Assembly: GCF_029962835.1 (NCBI RefSeq)
Contig: NC_080574.1
Span: 20,868,001 to 20,932,000 of the forward strand
Reading direction: 5' to 3'
Source: Magnolia sinica
Taxonomy: Eukaryota > Streptophyta > Magnoliopsida > Magnoliales > Magnoliaceae
Length of the DNA: 64,000 bases
The notes below the pieces were generated by a model. It did no database searches, was not told where the DNA came from, and saw only the letters and a list, made by a program, of their open reading frames with translations. How positions within the stretch are numbered: position 1 is the stretch's first letter; each line of letters begins with the position of its first letter. Positions 11,718 to 25,699 of the stretch are shown one piece after another. The position numbers and the translations under genes are program-made.

Positions 11718-12534
11718 ATCTAGGCTGTTCATATGTTTCTCTATCTTATTTTGGGGCATGATATCGTGAACGCCTCCCTTTACGCGAGCATAGCATTGCC
11801 CTCACATCCCTAGCTTCGGTATTGATTTATTGATGTAATCATAGTATCTTATTGACCCAGATGTAAAAATACATTTTATTTGGAGTCGTCACTAATCAAA
11901 TAAAACTCAAAATATGTAGACGGGTAGAAACTGTAAAATTGCTTAAGGATCAAGAAATCATGATATTCTCCAACTCAAATGACTCATATTGTCAGTTTAT
12001 GACCGTAAATTCTAAGTAAGCGCTTCAGTGACAAAAAATAAAAAAATAAAAGAATGAAGGAAATGATTAGATACCCTTTTTCACCAACATAATGTGCAAT
12101 GTCTACTTTACAAGATTTAGCGTTTTTGAGAATTCTACATAATTTTAGTATTTTTATATTTAACTCATAAGGACAGTGCAGACAAAAATAAGAAAAAGAA
12201 AACTATCTAATCTTACATCACTTAGCTAAGTAGCCCCTGATAGGTGAATAAAGTGAAAATAGAGTGCATAAAATAAAATGCGATCTCGCCTTATAATCAC
12301 ATCTTCACTTGATCTGGTGTTATACAATGGAATCCATTAGGTGCTTTCAAGATGTACTGAGAGTGCTACATGTTTGACCTACCTGGATTTCTAATAATTT
12401 ATAAATCCATATGAGATAAATTTATTGAAGTCTAGATGAACCAAAATGACTGACGTATCTTTGTTTTAGATGGAGTGTCCACGAGTACCAAAAATGAAGT
12501 AAATAAAATTTCAAATGCACTGTGCCACGGGAAA
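11718..12534. other. AT-rich intergenic DNA, no gene seen
   Basis: No coding frame, RNA gene or clear repeat ends were recognised. Short A-rich runs occur near 12036-12050. Confidence 0.55.
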
Positions 12535-12850
12535 CAGACAGTGGTCATTGAATGCCAACCATTAAAAACTTCCTAAGGTCCTATGCAATGTTTGTTGACC
12601 ATCCAACCTATTAATAAGGTCACATAGATGAAAGGAAAACAACAAATATTAGTTTCATCAAAAAAAAAAAAAAGAATCGTGGCTCACAAAAGATTTTTAA
12701 TGATCAATATTAAACATGGTTTCAGTGGTGTGGTCCAATTGAAATTTTTATTTCATTTATTTTTTTATCATGCTTTAAAATAAACTAAAAAAACGAATGG
12801 ACAAGGCGGGCACACAATGCAAAGTCCTTGCCACATCGCCAACCCAAAGT
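12535..12850. mobile_element. MITE family M1, copy C, diverged or partial
   Basis: It carries the interior family phrases in altered form (inverted 'cacatagatgaaagg' and 'gtggtccaattgaaattt') and an end resembling 'ggacggcgtgg'. An internal A-run lies at 12661-12674. The terminal inverted repeats are too eroded to place. Confidence 0.4.
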
Positions 12851-13904
12851 GATGTCCTGTTTTCCTTACAATTTACCTGCTATGGTACTAAAGTGAATAT
12901 AATCAAATATAATCTCCACCATACATTTATAATGTTTTAATAAGTACATAAATGATATATCATGATTTTTCTGTCTATCCGTAACTACATGCATTGTTAA
13001 TTGCTAATTTGGGAGACAGCCAGGTCACCCTCATTTAAGAGAGCACACTCTAGCAGAACAGGGTATATACAACTACATAGCCTTACCTTAAGCATCCCTC
13101 AATGCCCAACCTTTATCTCCATTCAAAACTAAAGTCAGCCACATCAAAGGGAACAAGCTTGGAGGGAACACTTACCCTTGAACTTAAGGGGCCACACCTG
13201 AGCCATAAAATAACCTGATATTTAGCCTGACCCTTTATCTTGCTAAGAGCAATCCCCATTTTAATCAATGGCGGGCATTCTCTCTCAACAAGTTCCATGT
13301 ATTATGGCCCGCAAGGGTTTTGTATTGAACTGATTTTTGAGATCTGGAGGTCTTATGAGGTGATGCATCTGATGGACGGGTTGGATTCTGTGAACACTTC
13401 CCCGGCCCCACATCTAGCCGGTACATTGGAGCACACCCCTTTTGGTACCACCGGAAGCTACGGTGGTACGGTGCAAATGCGAGCCACACTACGGGTATGT
13501 GCTCACGACATCCAACTTGTCCATCAGACTCGTCAACCCGAAATATCCACCATACCCAAAAATCAAGGCATTAAACGCCTCATGTGGGCCACAACGTATA
13601 AAAATAAATGAATGGCTAGAAAAAACTTTTTAATTGTTTTTTATTTTTTGACACATTGTGGCTCACGTAAAGGATGAAATTATTTTTCTGGGCAAAAGAT
13701 ATTAGCAATATTTGCCACTTTATAAAAAGCTCAACGCACACGTGTTTCATGTTTGCACATGTGCCCGTGAATCCACAAATCTCTTGCAGACAGGCGATAG
13801 ATCCGAGCTTTTCATATGGCGGGACACGTGATTTGACACCCTGCTTCAAAAAGGCAGTTTCACTCCTTAAGTGGACCGCACTGTACAGAACAAAGGAACC
13901 CCTA
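12851..13904. other. intergenic DNA, no gene seen
   Basis: The open frames at 13240-13611 and 13674-14030 show no recognisable domain, and the second runs into MITE copy D. No exon structure was seen. Confidence 0.5.
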
Positions 13905-14396
13905 CAGAACACCCCAGATCCAGCCAGGTGCGGCGACTCTGATCGTGGGACCCACTTCGATGTATGCGTTGTATATCTACGCCGTCCATCTATTTTTTCA
14001 GCTCATTTTATAGCATTTTCTAACAAATGAGGTAGATCCAAATTTCAGGTGAACCACACGGTAGGGATTGAATTCCTACCATTAAAAACTTCTTGATCCA
14101 CAAAAGTTTTGTATCAATTTGATGTTTATGTTTCCCGTCATTCAGGTCTGTGTGGCATTATGAACAGGTTGGATGACATATAAACATTACATTGGGCCTC
14201 AGAAAGTTTTTAATGGCCGGCATTCAATTATCACTGTTTTCCTTTGGTGCAGTTGACGTGAGATTTGGATCTTCTTTATTTTTAGGACCATGCTATAAAA
14301 TGAGCTAAAAAACCGGATGGACGGCGTGGATATACAAAAAATACATCAAGATGGCCCTTGGTCAGGGTCGTACCTACCTGGCCGGATAATCCGCCC
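13905..14396. mobile_element. foldback MITE, family M1, copy D
   Basis: The long inverted ends are clear. ACGCCGTCCATCTATTTTTT near 13979 pairs with ACCGGATGGACGGCGTGG near 14312, and outward TCCAGCCAGGTGCGG (near 13919) pairs with the inverse of CCTACCTGGCCGGA (near 14376). The arms exceed 60 bases with mismatches. The centre carries the family phrases. It has no coding capacity. Confidence 0.7.
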
Positions 14397-15229
14397 TCTC
14401 TGTCTCCTCACCGTGCAATTGTTTTGCGCACTGCCACGCACCAATAGTTTTTACGCCAAATGATCTAAAGCAACAGGGCCCACATATGGAAAGCTAAGAT
14501 ATCGCACATGTATGGTACGTTGGCACGCGTGCTTGCGTGTCAATGGCAGAGCTCCACATGGCTCGCCAGATTTAATAATTATTCACTTTCTTTTTCGCTC
14601 CAACGCGATGCACATGTTTCTAATTATTTATTCGAATAACGCAAACATTACTTATAAGTTATAAACGTCCAAATAAAAGTAAAACATTACTTATTTGATA
14701 AATGAACATGTACTGCACCTGCGCCATAAACACGCCGTGCGTCTTTTTTCCTTTTCGCCAAAAATTACTGTATGTACCCACATCAGATCAGTTAGAAAGA
14801 TGGGTCTCATCATGAAGATTATCTGCTGTAAAAATTAGACCATTCTACTCATTAATTGAACCAGACCATTAAATTCAATGGACAGCCGTTGATATGGCCC
14901 AACATAAAGATCTGAAGAACCTGATGAGCTTATCCGTTCTACTTTTCATGCTGAATGATCTCCACCATGGGGACAGGACATTTTAACGGGTCATACGTAT
15001 TCCTACGCACTTGGACACATTGATGGAAGAAGAGCGCTGTATGGTTAGTTGATCGCCCTGACTTCTGTAATTATAATCTCTATATACTCGGCTGACTGTA
15101 CCAAATACGGCTCTTTTGGCGGGTCATGGCATTACGCACGTGAGATAATTTAAGTCATTTGCGTAGTTGTAGCTTAACATGCTCCGTTTATAACCAAGTT
15201 TGATGAGAATTGTCTTATTGTGATAGCAT
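14397..15229. other. intergenic DNA, no gene seen
   Basis: Nothing recognisable apart from generic repeat phrases. No coding frame or RNA gene was found. Confidence 0.5.
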
Positions 15230-15640
15230 GTGGAGGCAGAGAATGTGAGTGAGATCCAAAGCGTCCATCAGGTGTGCCGCCTAATTTCAAGCCGTTTGCC
15301 AAAAATCAGGCTCATCCCATTGTCAGGTGGGCCACACCATAGGAACCGTTGGAATGGTAACGCCTACCATTAGTTGTCTGAGACCCACCATGGCTGGTAT
15401 ATGACATCCAACCTGTTCAGTTGATGCATCCTACCAGGATGAAGGGATATTCTAATAATCAACCCATTCCATGAATAAGGTGGTCCCACCACATGAACTT
15501 AGATAACCATTATTTTACACTGTTACCTATTTTTTGGCACACGTGAAATTTGGATTAGTCTATTTTTGGGATCTGGATAAAAAAAATGTGGTGGTGAATG
15601 TACGAAGAATTCGAATCTCATCAAAATGTATCATTCCCCA
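15230..15640. repeat. MITE-like dispersed repeat
   Basis: It shares the 'gggccacacca', 'gaatggtaacgcctaccatt' and 'ggtcccaccacatga' phrases with the M1 family. Well-matched terminal inverted repeats were not found, so the ends are approximate. Confidence 0.35.
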
Positions 15641-16383
15641 ACAATAGCTCAAGTAATACTTGAGCTTCTGAATTTACAAGGAATTGGATAGGATGGCTGT
15701 ATATACATACGATCAGAAAATTGTACATACGTTTCATAAGACAATCTGAAACCGTCCAAACCGTTGAATCTGCCATGGATGGATCATGACAAAAGAAATT
15801 AAACTAAATGTCATGACAGCTTTTACCAAATGTCATATAATCACTGTCATGATAGCTTTTATCATCGTAAAATAATCTTATCCACGCCATCCACAAATTT
15901 ATAAGATGCGTGCCAAACAAGCCCTTAGGGGCGGCATTGGGCCCGATAGCCCGTCTGATCCGACAATCCCTACCCAACTTTAGTATGGGCTTGGGCCTAC
16001 TAACTTGGCCCATTAGTCAAGCTTGGGGCTCATATGCATAGCTAAATATATTTTTGGGTTGCTCAAGTCAATTTTAGCCTAACCCAACTTTATGCATAAA
16101 CGTACTATATACTAAAAATACATTATTCTAATTTTCAAGCAATTATCTATCTTGAATGTGGACCATTGGTCTGTTTCTCTAAAATGTTTATTTCTTTACT
16201 TATGTGTGACCCATTTGATAAATTGATTTATTAGAAAAATTCAAGGGAAAAATAGAAATTTTATTAATCGTAGGGTCCAGTTGGATTGCAACCAAATTCC
16301 TTCGGGTCAAGCTTGGATCTATGCTAGGCCCATGACAACCTTAGGCTATGCTTGAGCCTTAAGCCTTAAGCATGGGGTTAGGC
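15641..16383. other. repetitive intergenic DNA interrupted by the gypsy element
   Basis: It is rich in 'gggcttgggcc' and 'aacccaact' phrases. Similar text resumes after the gypsy element ('ttgagccccaacccaact' at about 30759), so the gypsy element appears to have landed inside an older repeat. No gene was seen. Confidence 0.5.
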
Positions 16384-19372
16384 TGTAACGCCCTAGAAAT
16401 CGGGGGTTGCGCATACGCTCGACTCTCAAGTTCCCGAGTGTCACTTATAATTGATTCGTTAATATACGTTTAAATCCAGTTTAGTTGCGCGAACCTGGAA
16501 ATTCCTGGAACATGAGGCATCACACACACAAGCTTGCTGAAATGAAAGGGAATAATAGGTATATATACAGATCCAAAAGAATATAACGGGTCGCCTAAGG
16601 CGTCGCCCAACAAAATCACAAAAAGAATGATATGCCCAAAAGAATAAGGCTGAGCCCACACTTAGTGATCCAATCCCACCTCTCTAGCTGACGGAGAGCC
16701 GTCCATCAACTGGAAGTAGGACAACTCGTCCTCCTCCTCGCAGCTCGCCTCGCTAGGCTCCTCATGCCTTGAGTCACCTGCATCTATAAACGGGTCTGGT
16801 TGGTGTTTTAAAACACCGTCCCAGAGTGAGAGTGAGTGATCAACTCAGTGGGTGCTATTAGTCTCAAGTTATAACAGGCATCAATTATAATATGAACTTA
16901 ATGAAAAACATTTAATCATAAAAACTTAACTAATCTTATTAATGCGCATGCATGATAGATGATATGATGCGTGCCCTCTCCACAACGCTCCCTCGAGCGA
17001 CTCTATCTAACGATCGCGTATGACAACACTCCCTCAGAGCGACCTCGACTGCCGAGTCGCCACCCTAACTAGTGCGATATGATGCGATGGTATTAGCCGA
17101 GTTCTTAGTTAAGTCCGTTCATCCAGCAGGTTGGAAAATCTGATACACCTCACATATCAATGCCCTTAACTGGTTACGAGGCAAGACTCCCCAATGTGTG
17201 AGGCCGAGACCCCACGGTTCTTCATCCCGTCGGGTTCCTCATCCCCGACTTCAAGTACATGAGGAGTGCCGAGAGAAAGGGATCGCTCGCGGTCACTACG
17301 AGGACGCGCGGCACCCCAGCATAGGTCGACAGCTCAGACACAGTGTCTCATTCCACTATGCCCGGCTCACGAGGCGATGGACCAGTTTTACTGTAGATAT
17401 CGATGGGCTACAACGGTTATAGGGTATTCCAGGTTCCATACAGAGGTGAGCAAACAGGGTTAGCAAAAAAGGTTGGTCAGTAAGTAGGCAAGATCGCATG
17501 AGTCAGGTGAGCGTGAGACGAGTGACATTGGGCACAAGAGACCCACGTAGTCGAACTACTGCTACTCGTACACACCCGCCCAAAACCACGGCTCTAGCCA
17601 TAGCATAGTCCTACCGATGGGACTACCGTCTCTCCTTATGGTCCTGACCAACCCAAGAGGGTGAGGGTGATCCATAACATGCCAACTATCCAGGTTATCA
17701 ACTAGTATAACATATCATATACTCATGCATCTCAACTATACACAACGGATACTCCTACAAGCAAGCAAACATTATCAAGAAACAAAGTGCATGTGAGGGT
17801 GTGGGTTTGTGAGGAAGTTAAACACTTCCTCCATCTTAAGAAATCATATGCACAAGGGGAATAAACCATACTCACAATGAAACACCACATATGAGGAAAA
17901 AGGACTAAACAAACATGAGCAATGAATCATCCATACATAATATCATGTGAGAGTCAAGATCAACATAACTTTGAGAACTAAACATGCAAATTCATACAAT
18001 TCTAACAAACATACAATTCCTAAGTTCTCTCTAAATTCTCTAATACAACACCCAACACACAAAATCATTAAACACATACTATAATTGATTTTAGGCCACC
18101 TAAGAATAATAGTCTGCACCTATGGATTGTTGGAGGTTCGGAAAACGACCTAGGAATGAGGGCTTTTGGGTCGATCGGCCGGAATCCCTAGAACAAGCTC
18201 TTGCATGTTAGAATTTCATGCAATCTCTTCTTAATATATAGATTTTCAAGAAGAAGGGGTAAATGATCTTACCTAGAAGAACCACGGACGATTGTTGAAG
18301 TTATGGTGTAAAGTTTCACTTGGAGAAAGGATAGGGAGTTGAAAGGGTTGATTCCCTTGGGCCCCACCTCGATCTAAGGTCCACCTTAGCTCTCCTTCAC
18401 TCTCTCTTTCTTCTCTCCTTGCTTTCTAACTCTCTCCTTACTTCCTTGGTAATGGTAGTTGTGGTGAGAGTTATGAGATAAGGCTAGGACTTTATTTCCT
18501 AGAGTTGGGCCAAGTGGCCTTAAGTTTTAATGAATTCCCACAATGGCCCTCTAGGACTCCTTATTGACTTTGGGGTGGACCCAACACCCCCTAGGCCACC
18601 AAATTTGGTGAGTAGGTGCCTCATGACCCGATAAGGGGTCATGCAAAGTTTGGGGGCAAACGGATCAACAAAGGTGGGGTTTGATCATACGGTTTCGATC
18701 TTTAAATGACCCTTTGGGGACCATTTCGGTTGTTGGGGTAGTTCTGGAGGCCCCTTGGACATAAAACTTATAGAATAGGTGGTTCATGGCTCGATGAAGG
18801 GCCATGCAAAGTTTGGGAACGATCGGATATGGGGTTTGGTCGTACGGGTCTGATTTGCGATCAACGGTTACCGTGCCACGATAAGGTCCCAGATTTTGTG
18901 GACGGGCGAAGGACAGTACATTAGACCTTCACCAAAAATTTAGAAGAAATCCGACAGTTGAAAAGCCCGAAGTCTCAGTTTCATTTACCAGTGCCAGATT
19001 TCAACTCTAGCCTTGGGTGGGTTGACAAGTGCTGCCGGAACGGTACGAAAAATTAACTTTTGGGTTTCTAATGAGTCCGTGGTTCGCGATGGACCACAAG
19101 CCCAGTGAGATCTATGGTTCCCTAAATTTTATAATTTTCCGACCTTCCTGCGTCGCGGTATAGCCCGTACAAGCGGATGCTAAGTGTATCCGACTATCTG
19201 GCTTAGTGGCCCGCACTAGGCCCTATCATGACCCGTCTGGTCTACTCTAATGGGAAAATCCTAGGTTAATTTAACTCATGGTACCCCACCGTGAGGGGTT
19301 TAAATGAATGGTCCTGCGGAAAATCTTACGTGGATGTCTCAGGACACTGTGCTGGTTGGACAGGATGTTACA
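16384..19372 (-). repeat. gypsy 3' LTR (left, 2.99 kb)
   Basis: It opens TGTAACGCCCTAGAAATCGG and closes GATGTTACA, giving the inverted TGTAAC/GTTACA ends. It matches the right LTR over most of its length except the middle, about 17100-17650. A CT-rich block with short direct repeats lies near 18380-18440. Confidence 0.93.
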
Positions 19373-22300
19373 CTGTTCTAAGTTAGTTTACTTTTGTTGG
19401 TTTCTCCTAGTTGTATTGCTGAAGCAGGCTTGGGTAATGCTTACGGACTTCCACTTCTGTCTCCCAAGTGGCCTCTTCTTCATCATGATAGGTTCATAGT
19501 ACCTTGACTAATGGGATGACCTTGTTGCGTAGAATCTGCTCCTTTCTATCAAGTATTCGAGTGGGTCGAAGAATGCATGTGACATTTTTTTTAAGCTCCA
19601 CATGCTCCCACTTGATGATATGCAAAGGATCGGAGACGTACTTCTTCAACATCGATACGTGGAAGACGTTATGCACTCCGGCGAGAGGGGTGGGTAGGGC
19701 CAAGCGATAGGCAACCGCACCCACCCGGTCCAAAATCTGGAAGGGCCCGATGAACCTTGGCGCGAGCTTTCCTTTCTTGCTGAATCATAAAACACCCTTC
19801 ATTGGGGAGATTTTGAGAAACACATGATCCCCAACTTCAAATTCCAAGTCCCTTCGTCGAGTATCGGCATAACTTTTTTTATCTGCTTTGAGTCGTTAAG
19901 AGACGGCGTCGGATAATTCCAATCTTCTCAATCATGACTCGCACCAAATCAGGCCCTAGCAAACCTTTCTCGCCAATTTCCTCCCAACAATGGGGGGCTC
20001 GGCATGGACGCCCATACAAAGCCTCGTAATGCGTCATACTGATGCTAGCCTGGAAGCTATTATTGTAGGCGAACTCGGCATACGGAGACAGTCATCCCAA
20101 CTCTCCTGAAAGTCAAGTACGCAAGCTCGCAACATGTCTTCCAATATCTGGTTCACCCGCTCAGTTTGCCCATCTGTCTGTGGGTGGAAGGCGGTACTAA
20201 ACTTCAACTTCACTCCCATGGCCTCTTGGATGCGAGCCCAGAAGATCGACGTGAATCGTGTGTCCCACTCCGACATAATCTCCAACGGGACGCCATGGAG
20301 CTGCATTATCTCCTTGATATACAGCTTGGCTAAATCATCGGCGGAGCTAGAAGTCTTGATTGGCAGGAAATGGGCTGATTTGGTTAGCCTGTCCACAATC
20401 ACCCATATCGAATCGTGCCCCTTTCTAGTCTTGGGCAAACCAAAAATGAAGTCCATAGATATGAAGTCTCACTTCCATTCTGCTATGGGTATGGGCCACA
20501 AAAGGCCTGGTGGTCGGCGGTGTTAGGCCTTGACCTGTTGGCACGTGAGGCATCAGGACACATACTCTGCTATTTCCTTCTTCATGTTGTCCCACCAATA
20601 ATTTCACTTCAGATCCTGGTACATTTTTATGTTACCAGGATGCATCACCAACTTGGAGTTGTGAGCAGCATTTAAAACTTCTTCCCATAGTCCTTTAAGG
20701 TTTGGAACACATAGATGGCCTCGGTACCGCAATCACCCATCGGTACCTATCCTCCACCCAGACCCCACATCATTCCTTGCTTTCTCTTTTATCTTCTTCA
20801 ACAACTCATCGCCCTCCTGAGCTTCAATGATTTCGCTGTTAATCATTGACTGGGCTTGAATGTGGGCTACGACCTCATATGATTCCTCCACCGTTAGCTT
20901 CATGTCAAAGTCTTGCGCAAACTCCACCATGTCCCACTCTCTCACCATTAGCGGTGCCGCAAATTCGATTACCTTTTTGTGACTCAATGCGTCCGCCACC
21001 AAATTTGCCTTGCCAAGGTGATACAAGACGTCGAACTTAAAGTCCTTCAACATCTCTATCTAGCGACGTTGTCTCATATTCAGGTCCTTCTGGGTAAAGA
21101 TGTATTTGAGGCTCTTATGATCAGAAAAGAGCTCAAACTCCTCACCATAGAGATAGTGTCTCCATATCTTCAATGCGAAGACTATCGCCGCAAGCTCAAG
21201 GTCATATGTAAGGTAGTTTTCTTCATGTTTCCTTACTTGTCGAGAGGCATAAGCAATTGCCTTATCTTTTTGCATGAGTACACAACCCAAGTCCACTCGA
21301 GAGGCGTCTGTATAGACAGTGTACTTGACCCCTTGCTCAGGCAGTACATGCACACGTGCCGACGTCAGTTTATCTTTCAACTCTTGGAAGGCCCTTCGCC
21401 TTCTCATTCCAGGCAAATTTGAGGTCCTTCCGGGTCAACTGGGATAGCGGCCGAGCTATTTTTGAAAAATCATAATGAATCTTCGATAATAGCCGGCGAG
21501 ACCGAGAAAACTTCTCACTTCCGTGATCGACTTTGGTTGCTTCCAATCCTACACGGTCGCCGCCTTGGCAAGATCCACAGATATTCCTTCTTTGGACACT
21601 ACATGTCCCAAAAATTTAACCTCCTCCCAGAAGTCGCATTTCCTGAATTGCGCAAACAACTGATTTTTCTTAAGTATTTTTAGGACCGCTGTCAAATGTT
21701 CTTCATGTTCCTCACGGCTCTTTGAATAAATCAATATATCGTCGATGAACATGATGACGAATCTATATATGAACGGCCTAAAGACCCTATTCATGAGGTC
21801 CATGAATACCGCTGGAGCATTGGTGAGCCCGAACGACATAAATAGGAACTCATAATGGCCAAAACAGGTTCTGAAAACCGTTTCTGTATATCCTCGTCCC
21901 TAACTCGCAACTGATGGTACCCTTTTTGCAGATCGATCTTTGAGAAATATTGAGCACCTCTCAGCTGGTCGAACAAATCATCAATTCTGGGCAAGGGGTA
22001 TTTGTTTCGAACTGTCACTTGGTTCAACTTTCTGTAATCTACACATAAGCGTAATGAGCTGTCCTTCTTCTTCACAAATAGGACCGGGGCTCCCCAGGGT
22101 GATACGCTGGGTCGGATGAAGCCTGACTCTAGCAATTTGTCGATTTGAGATCGCAGTTCTTCCATCTCACATGAGGGCATGAGGTAAATAGGCAAAGAGA
22201 TGGGCTTGACACCCGGAGTCAGATCGATCATGAAGTTTATCTCACGTTGAGGGGGAAGTCCAGGTATGGCTCTAAATACGTCCTCAAAGTCTTGGACCAC

Positions 22301-24403
22301 GGGTGTGCATGTTATTGATGGCCCATCATAACCGTCCTCTAATGAAGCATAACACAAAATCCTATGATTGTGGCTAACCTGGACTGGGAATATGAGGGAA
22401 GTGTCGTCGTCTTCGTATATTTTCACTGTCAGTGTGTCACAGTCAATTTCTACATTCATCATGGTCAACCAATCCATGCCCAGGATGATGTCATAATGGA
22501 AGATCTTGGTCACCATCAAATCCACAAGCACCACCTTGCATCCCAAGTCAATGGGGCAATCACAACATATCTTTGTTGCCTTTGAGAAAGTACCGGCGGC
22601 AGCAATGATCTTTACTCTTACGAAAGGAGTAGGGTGCAGTCTTAGACGCTTGACGGTTGCATGCGATATAGGAGAAGCAGTAGATCCAGTGTCCACTAGC
22701 AGAAATATGGGAGTACCTTATATGTGGGCCGTCACCTCAAAGGTCGTAGGAATGGAGATGACTGCATCCTGGCCCTTGGCCACTAAGGCATGTACCCGTG
22801 CCTGCTGTGGAAAGTTCGACCGCTGCATAGGCCATTGTGGCGGCCTAACTTGAGGTGGCGGTGGACGGCGAAACTGTTGACTAGGCCGCATGGCCTATAG
22901 GGGCGAAATCTGCAGTGCCTGCTGAGGGGGTCTATTATTGCGCTGAGGTGGCGTGAAGCCAAGATCCCTCATCCCCGTGAACCAATACGACTCCGAGTGG
23001 CCAGTCCTCCTACAATAACCGCATATCTGTGAAGGTCGTGTAGAGGGAGCAGGTGTAACAACTACTATGGGCGGAGAGTGCGGGCGCGGTCTTTTCCCTG
23101 CAAAAGAAGAGGATGGCCCCTCTATTCTGCTTCACAGCCCCAATTGTGAACGGTTCTGTGCGACTCGCTCCTCATCCTGTTCCGCCCGTATGAACATCTC
23201 GATAAGCTCGGCGTAGGTCTGGATGCTCGCACAACACATCTTTGAGCGGATGTCACTCCTCAAACCCACTGAAAATCGTCTCTTCTTAATCGCCTCGTTG
23301 GCAATCATTTCGGAAGCGTAGTGCGACAATTCTGTAAATCAATTTTCGTATTGCGCTACAGTCATTCCACCTTGTTGGAGGCGGAGGAATTCATTCTCCC
23401 TCTCATGCTAGTACGTCTGAGGGAGATATTTCTCATTGAAGCGGCCTTCAAACTCCTCCACGTCCACACGTGGTTCTCAGGGATGGAGCGGAGGACGCTC
23501 TCCCACCACAGGTCCGCCTCTTTCTCAAAGAGGTAGGAAAGGAGTTCAACGTTCTCTACTTCTGTACAATGGAGAGGCCAAAGCAGTTTGGTGACTCGGT
23601 TGAGCTAGTATTCCGCTTCCTCGGGGCGGTGGGTGCCGGCAAACGTAGGCGGCCTATACCGCTGGAACTGCTCAAATAGGGTGCTTATGCTAGTCGCGGA
23701 CGAGGTTAAGCCGGGTGCTTCTGGTTGTGGCATGCCCAAATTCTGGGCCAAGGCTCTCATCACAGTGGCCATCATTTGTTGTTGATGTTGCATATTTAAG
23801 GCCATCATTTGTTATTGTTGTTGTATGAGAAGCAACATCTGGCCCATTTAGTCCATGGCCTATGGCGGAGGAGGTACGGGTGTCACGGCTTGCAATGGCG
23901 GTGCATTCAGGGCCGCCTCTTGGGCAGTACTACCCGTATTTTGGGAACCGCTAGCCCCTTATGTGCCTTGTTGTTCATCGAGGAGCTGGTCCTTCTCTAC
24001 CATGCCACCATGAGGTAGGCGAACGAATCGACCCTCCACACGCGGAGGCATTTCCTAGAAGAATGTTCTCGAATAGGTTAGGTACTAGAACATTTCTCAT
24101 ACCAAGGTCATGAATAAATACACCGGATCTATATATATCCTATTTATGAACATAACCAACCACACACACAAGCATTCTCATGATGGCAAGAACATTTCAA
24201 GGCAACCTATACATTCACATTGATTTTAAAATGCCATTGACATGGCCTGTTAGATGTTACAGCATGGATTACACAGATTACTAGATATGCTAAACGAAAG
24301 GAAAATACAAGCAAATTAAGCAAAGTCCTAAGCATCCTTCAGTACATGGGATTAGACTTAAACAACTCAAAGCAAACTACTAATCATCAGTAAGGTGGTG
24401 CTA

Positions 24404-25615
24404 CTACTCGTCTGTGTCGGGTGAAAGCAGGGGTGCTACTTCCCCCTTGCTGCAGCAGATCAGGGCCTTTATGGCTCGATACATCTTCTTGTTCCACTTC
24501 TCCTGTTTCGCTTGGTTCGCCTCAATCATTGCTTGGTTCTCCTCGATTCTAGTCATCCTAGTGTCGAGTGTTTCCAAGCGCCCAATTACGTCTGGAACGG
24601 CAAGGGATCCACCGTCAACTCCTTCGGCTCTCTCAGCTTCGCCTCCGCCTTCATTTTCATTCTCGCTCTTGTTGTCCCCATCACTTTCCTCTTCTTCTTC
24701 GCCAACATCCTCATATTGGTCGATGCGGGCTTGTCGCTGCTTGGGGCCTATTCCCATCCTATTCAATATGTCATCACCCAGTAGTTGAGTCGGTATTGGA
24801 TTTCCATCCGATCCGCCTACTCCATATTGTTGAGCCAACTGACAGACTAGGCAACTAAATGAAAGGCATGTACTCTTCCTTGTAGATCTCGCGGTCCGCA
24901 CAATCTGGTGGAGTACTATGCTGGGGAGGCACACATCTGCCCCCTGTCCCACCTGATATAGGCACTCTACCATATAGCGGGAGCACTCAGAGTGGTTCAG
25001 TAACCTCAAATTTTAGGCGTAGATGCGGTGAAACACTCGGTACTCCGGCTTAAGGTCGGTTGAGCTCAGACCGACCTCTTGCTTCCCCAGTTTCCACTGG
25101 GCAACCTGTCCACACAAAAAATAGGTCTGCTCCTTACGGGCTTGACTCATATCCAAATCTCTCTTGTAGATCTGCACCTCCCCTAGTGGCACTCTCAATA
25201 CGCTGGCAATGACCTCCACCCCAATTGGGAACCTCTTGCCTCCCACTACTAGATCAAAGCCCAGTGGCTCGAATTGAGGGTTTCTAATTCGCAAGTAGAA
25301 GGCCCTGGCTTGACCTTCATCTGCTTGGGAGTCTCTATAGAATACTGGACCACATCCCTTCTTTATAAGCCCACCGAGTAAGGCGTACTTATCGAACAGA
25401 TGCTCTTCCACGGAGGCTTCGAAGGCGACACTGCATATGCGAAAATTTCTCATATCCTCAACGGGTGGTCGGGACTGCAGGAGCCCCTTGAGAGTTGTTC
25501 TTACGCTTGGATCGGACTTCTGCTACTTCCTTCCCCTTTGGATCGACTTTTTGCTTGCTTCGCCTCTCTCGGCTCGGCCCCGACTCGGCAGTTGCCGGTC
25601 TTTTCTTCCCCATAA
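24404..25615 (-). other. extra reading-frame region upstream of gypsy gag
   Basis: This region lies between the primer-binding site and gag of the gypsy element. It encodes a basic, lysine-rich start, a central region with text such as LGGLIKKGCGPVFYRDS and FPIGVEVIASVLRVPLGE, then CLPSIVLHQIVRTARSTRKS, an acidic stretch rich in E and D, and a coiled-coil-like tail (LDTRMTRIEENQAMIE). The middle resembles what Pfam calls a putative plant transposon protein (Transposase_32 type). I infer this from memory, without a search. It is broken like the rest of the element. Confidence 0.55.
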
Positions 25616-25699
25616 GTGAAAGAATCACCGGGATGGAGAAAAAGGCGGTGACGGTAGCTGGAAATGCTATTTCTTTGGCAAGGAGATGGATGGTTATTG

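Noticed and set aside
24414-24858. Plus-strand open frames of 90-124 codons with signal-peptide-like hydrophobic text
   Set aside because: They are antisense shadows of the gypsy extra frame, whose acidic codons read as Ser/Leu/Phe on the other strand.
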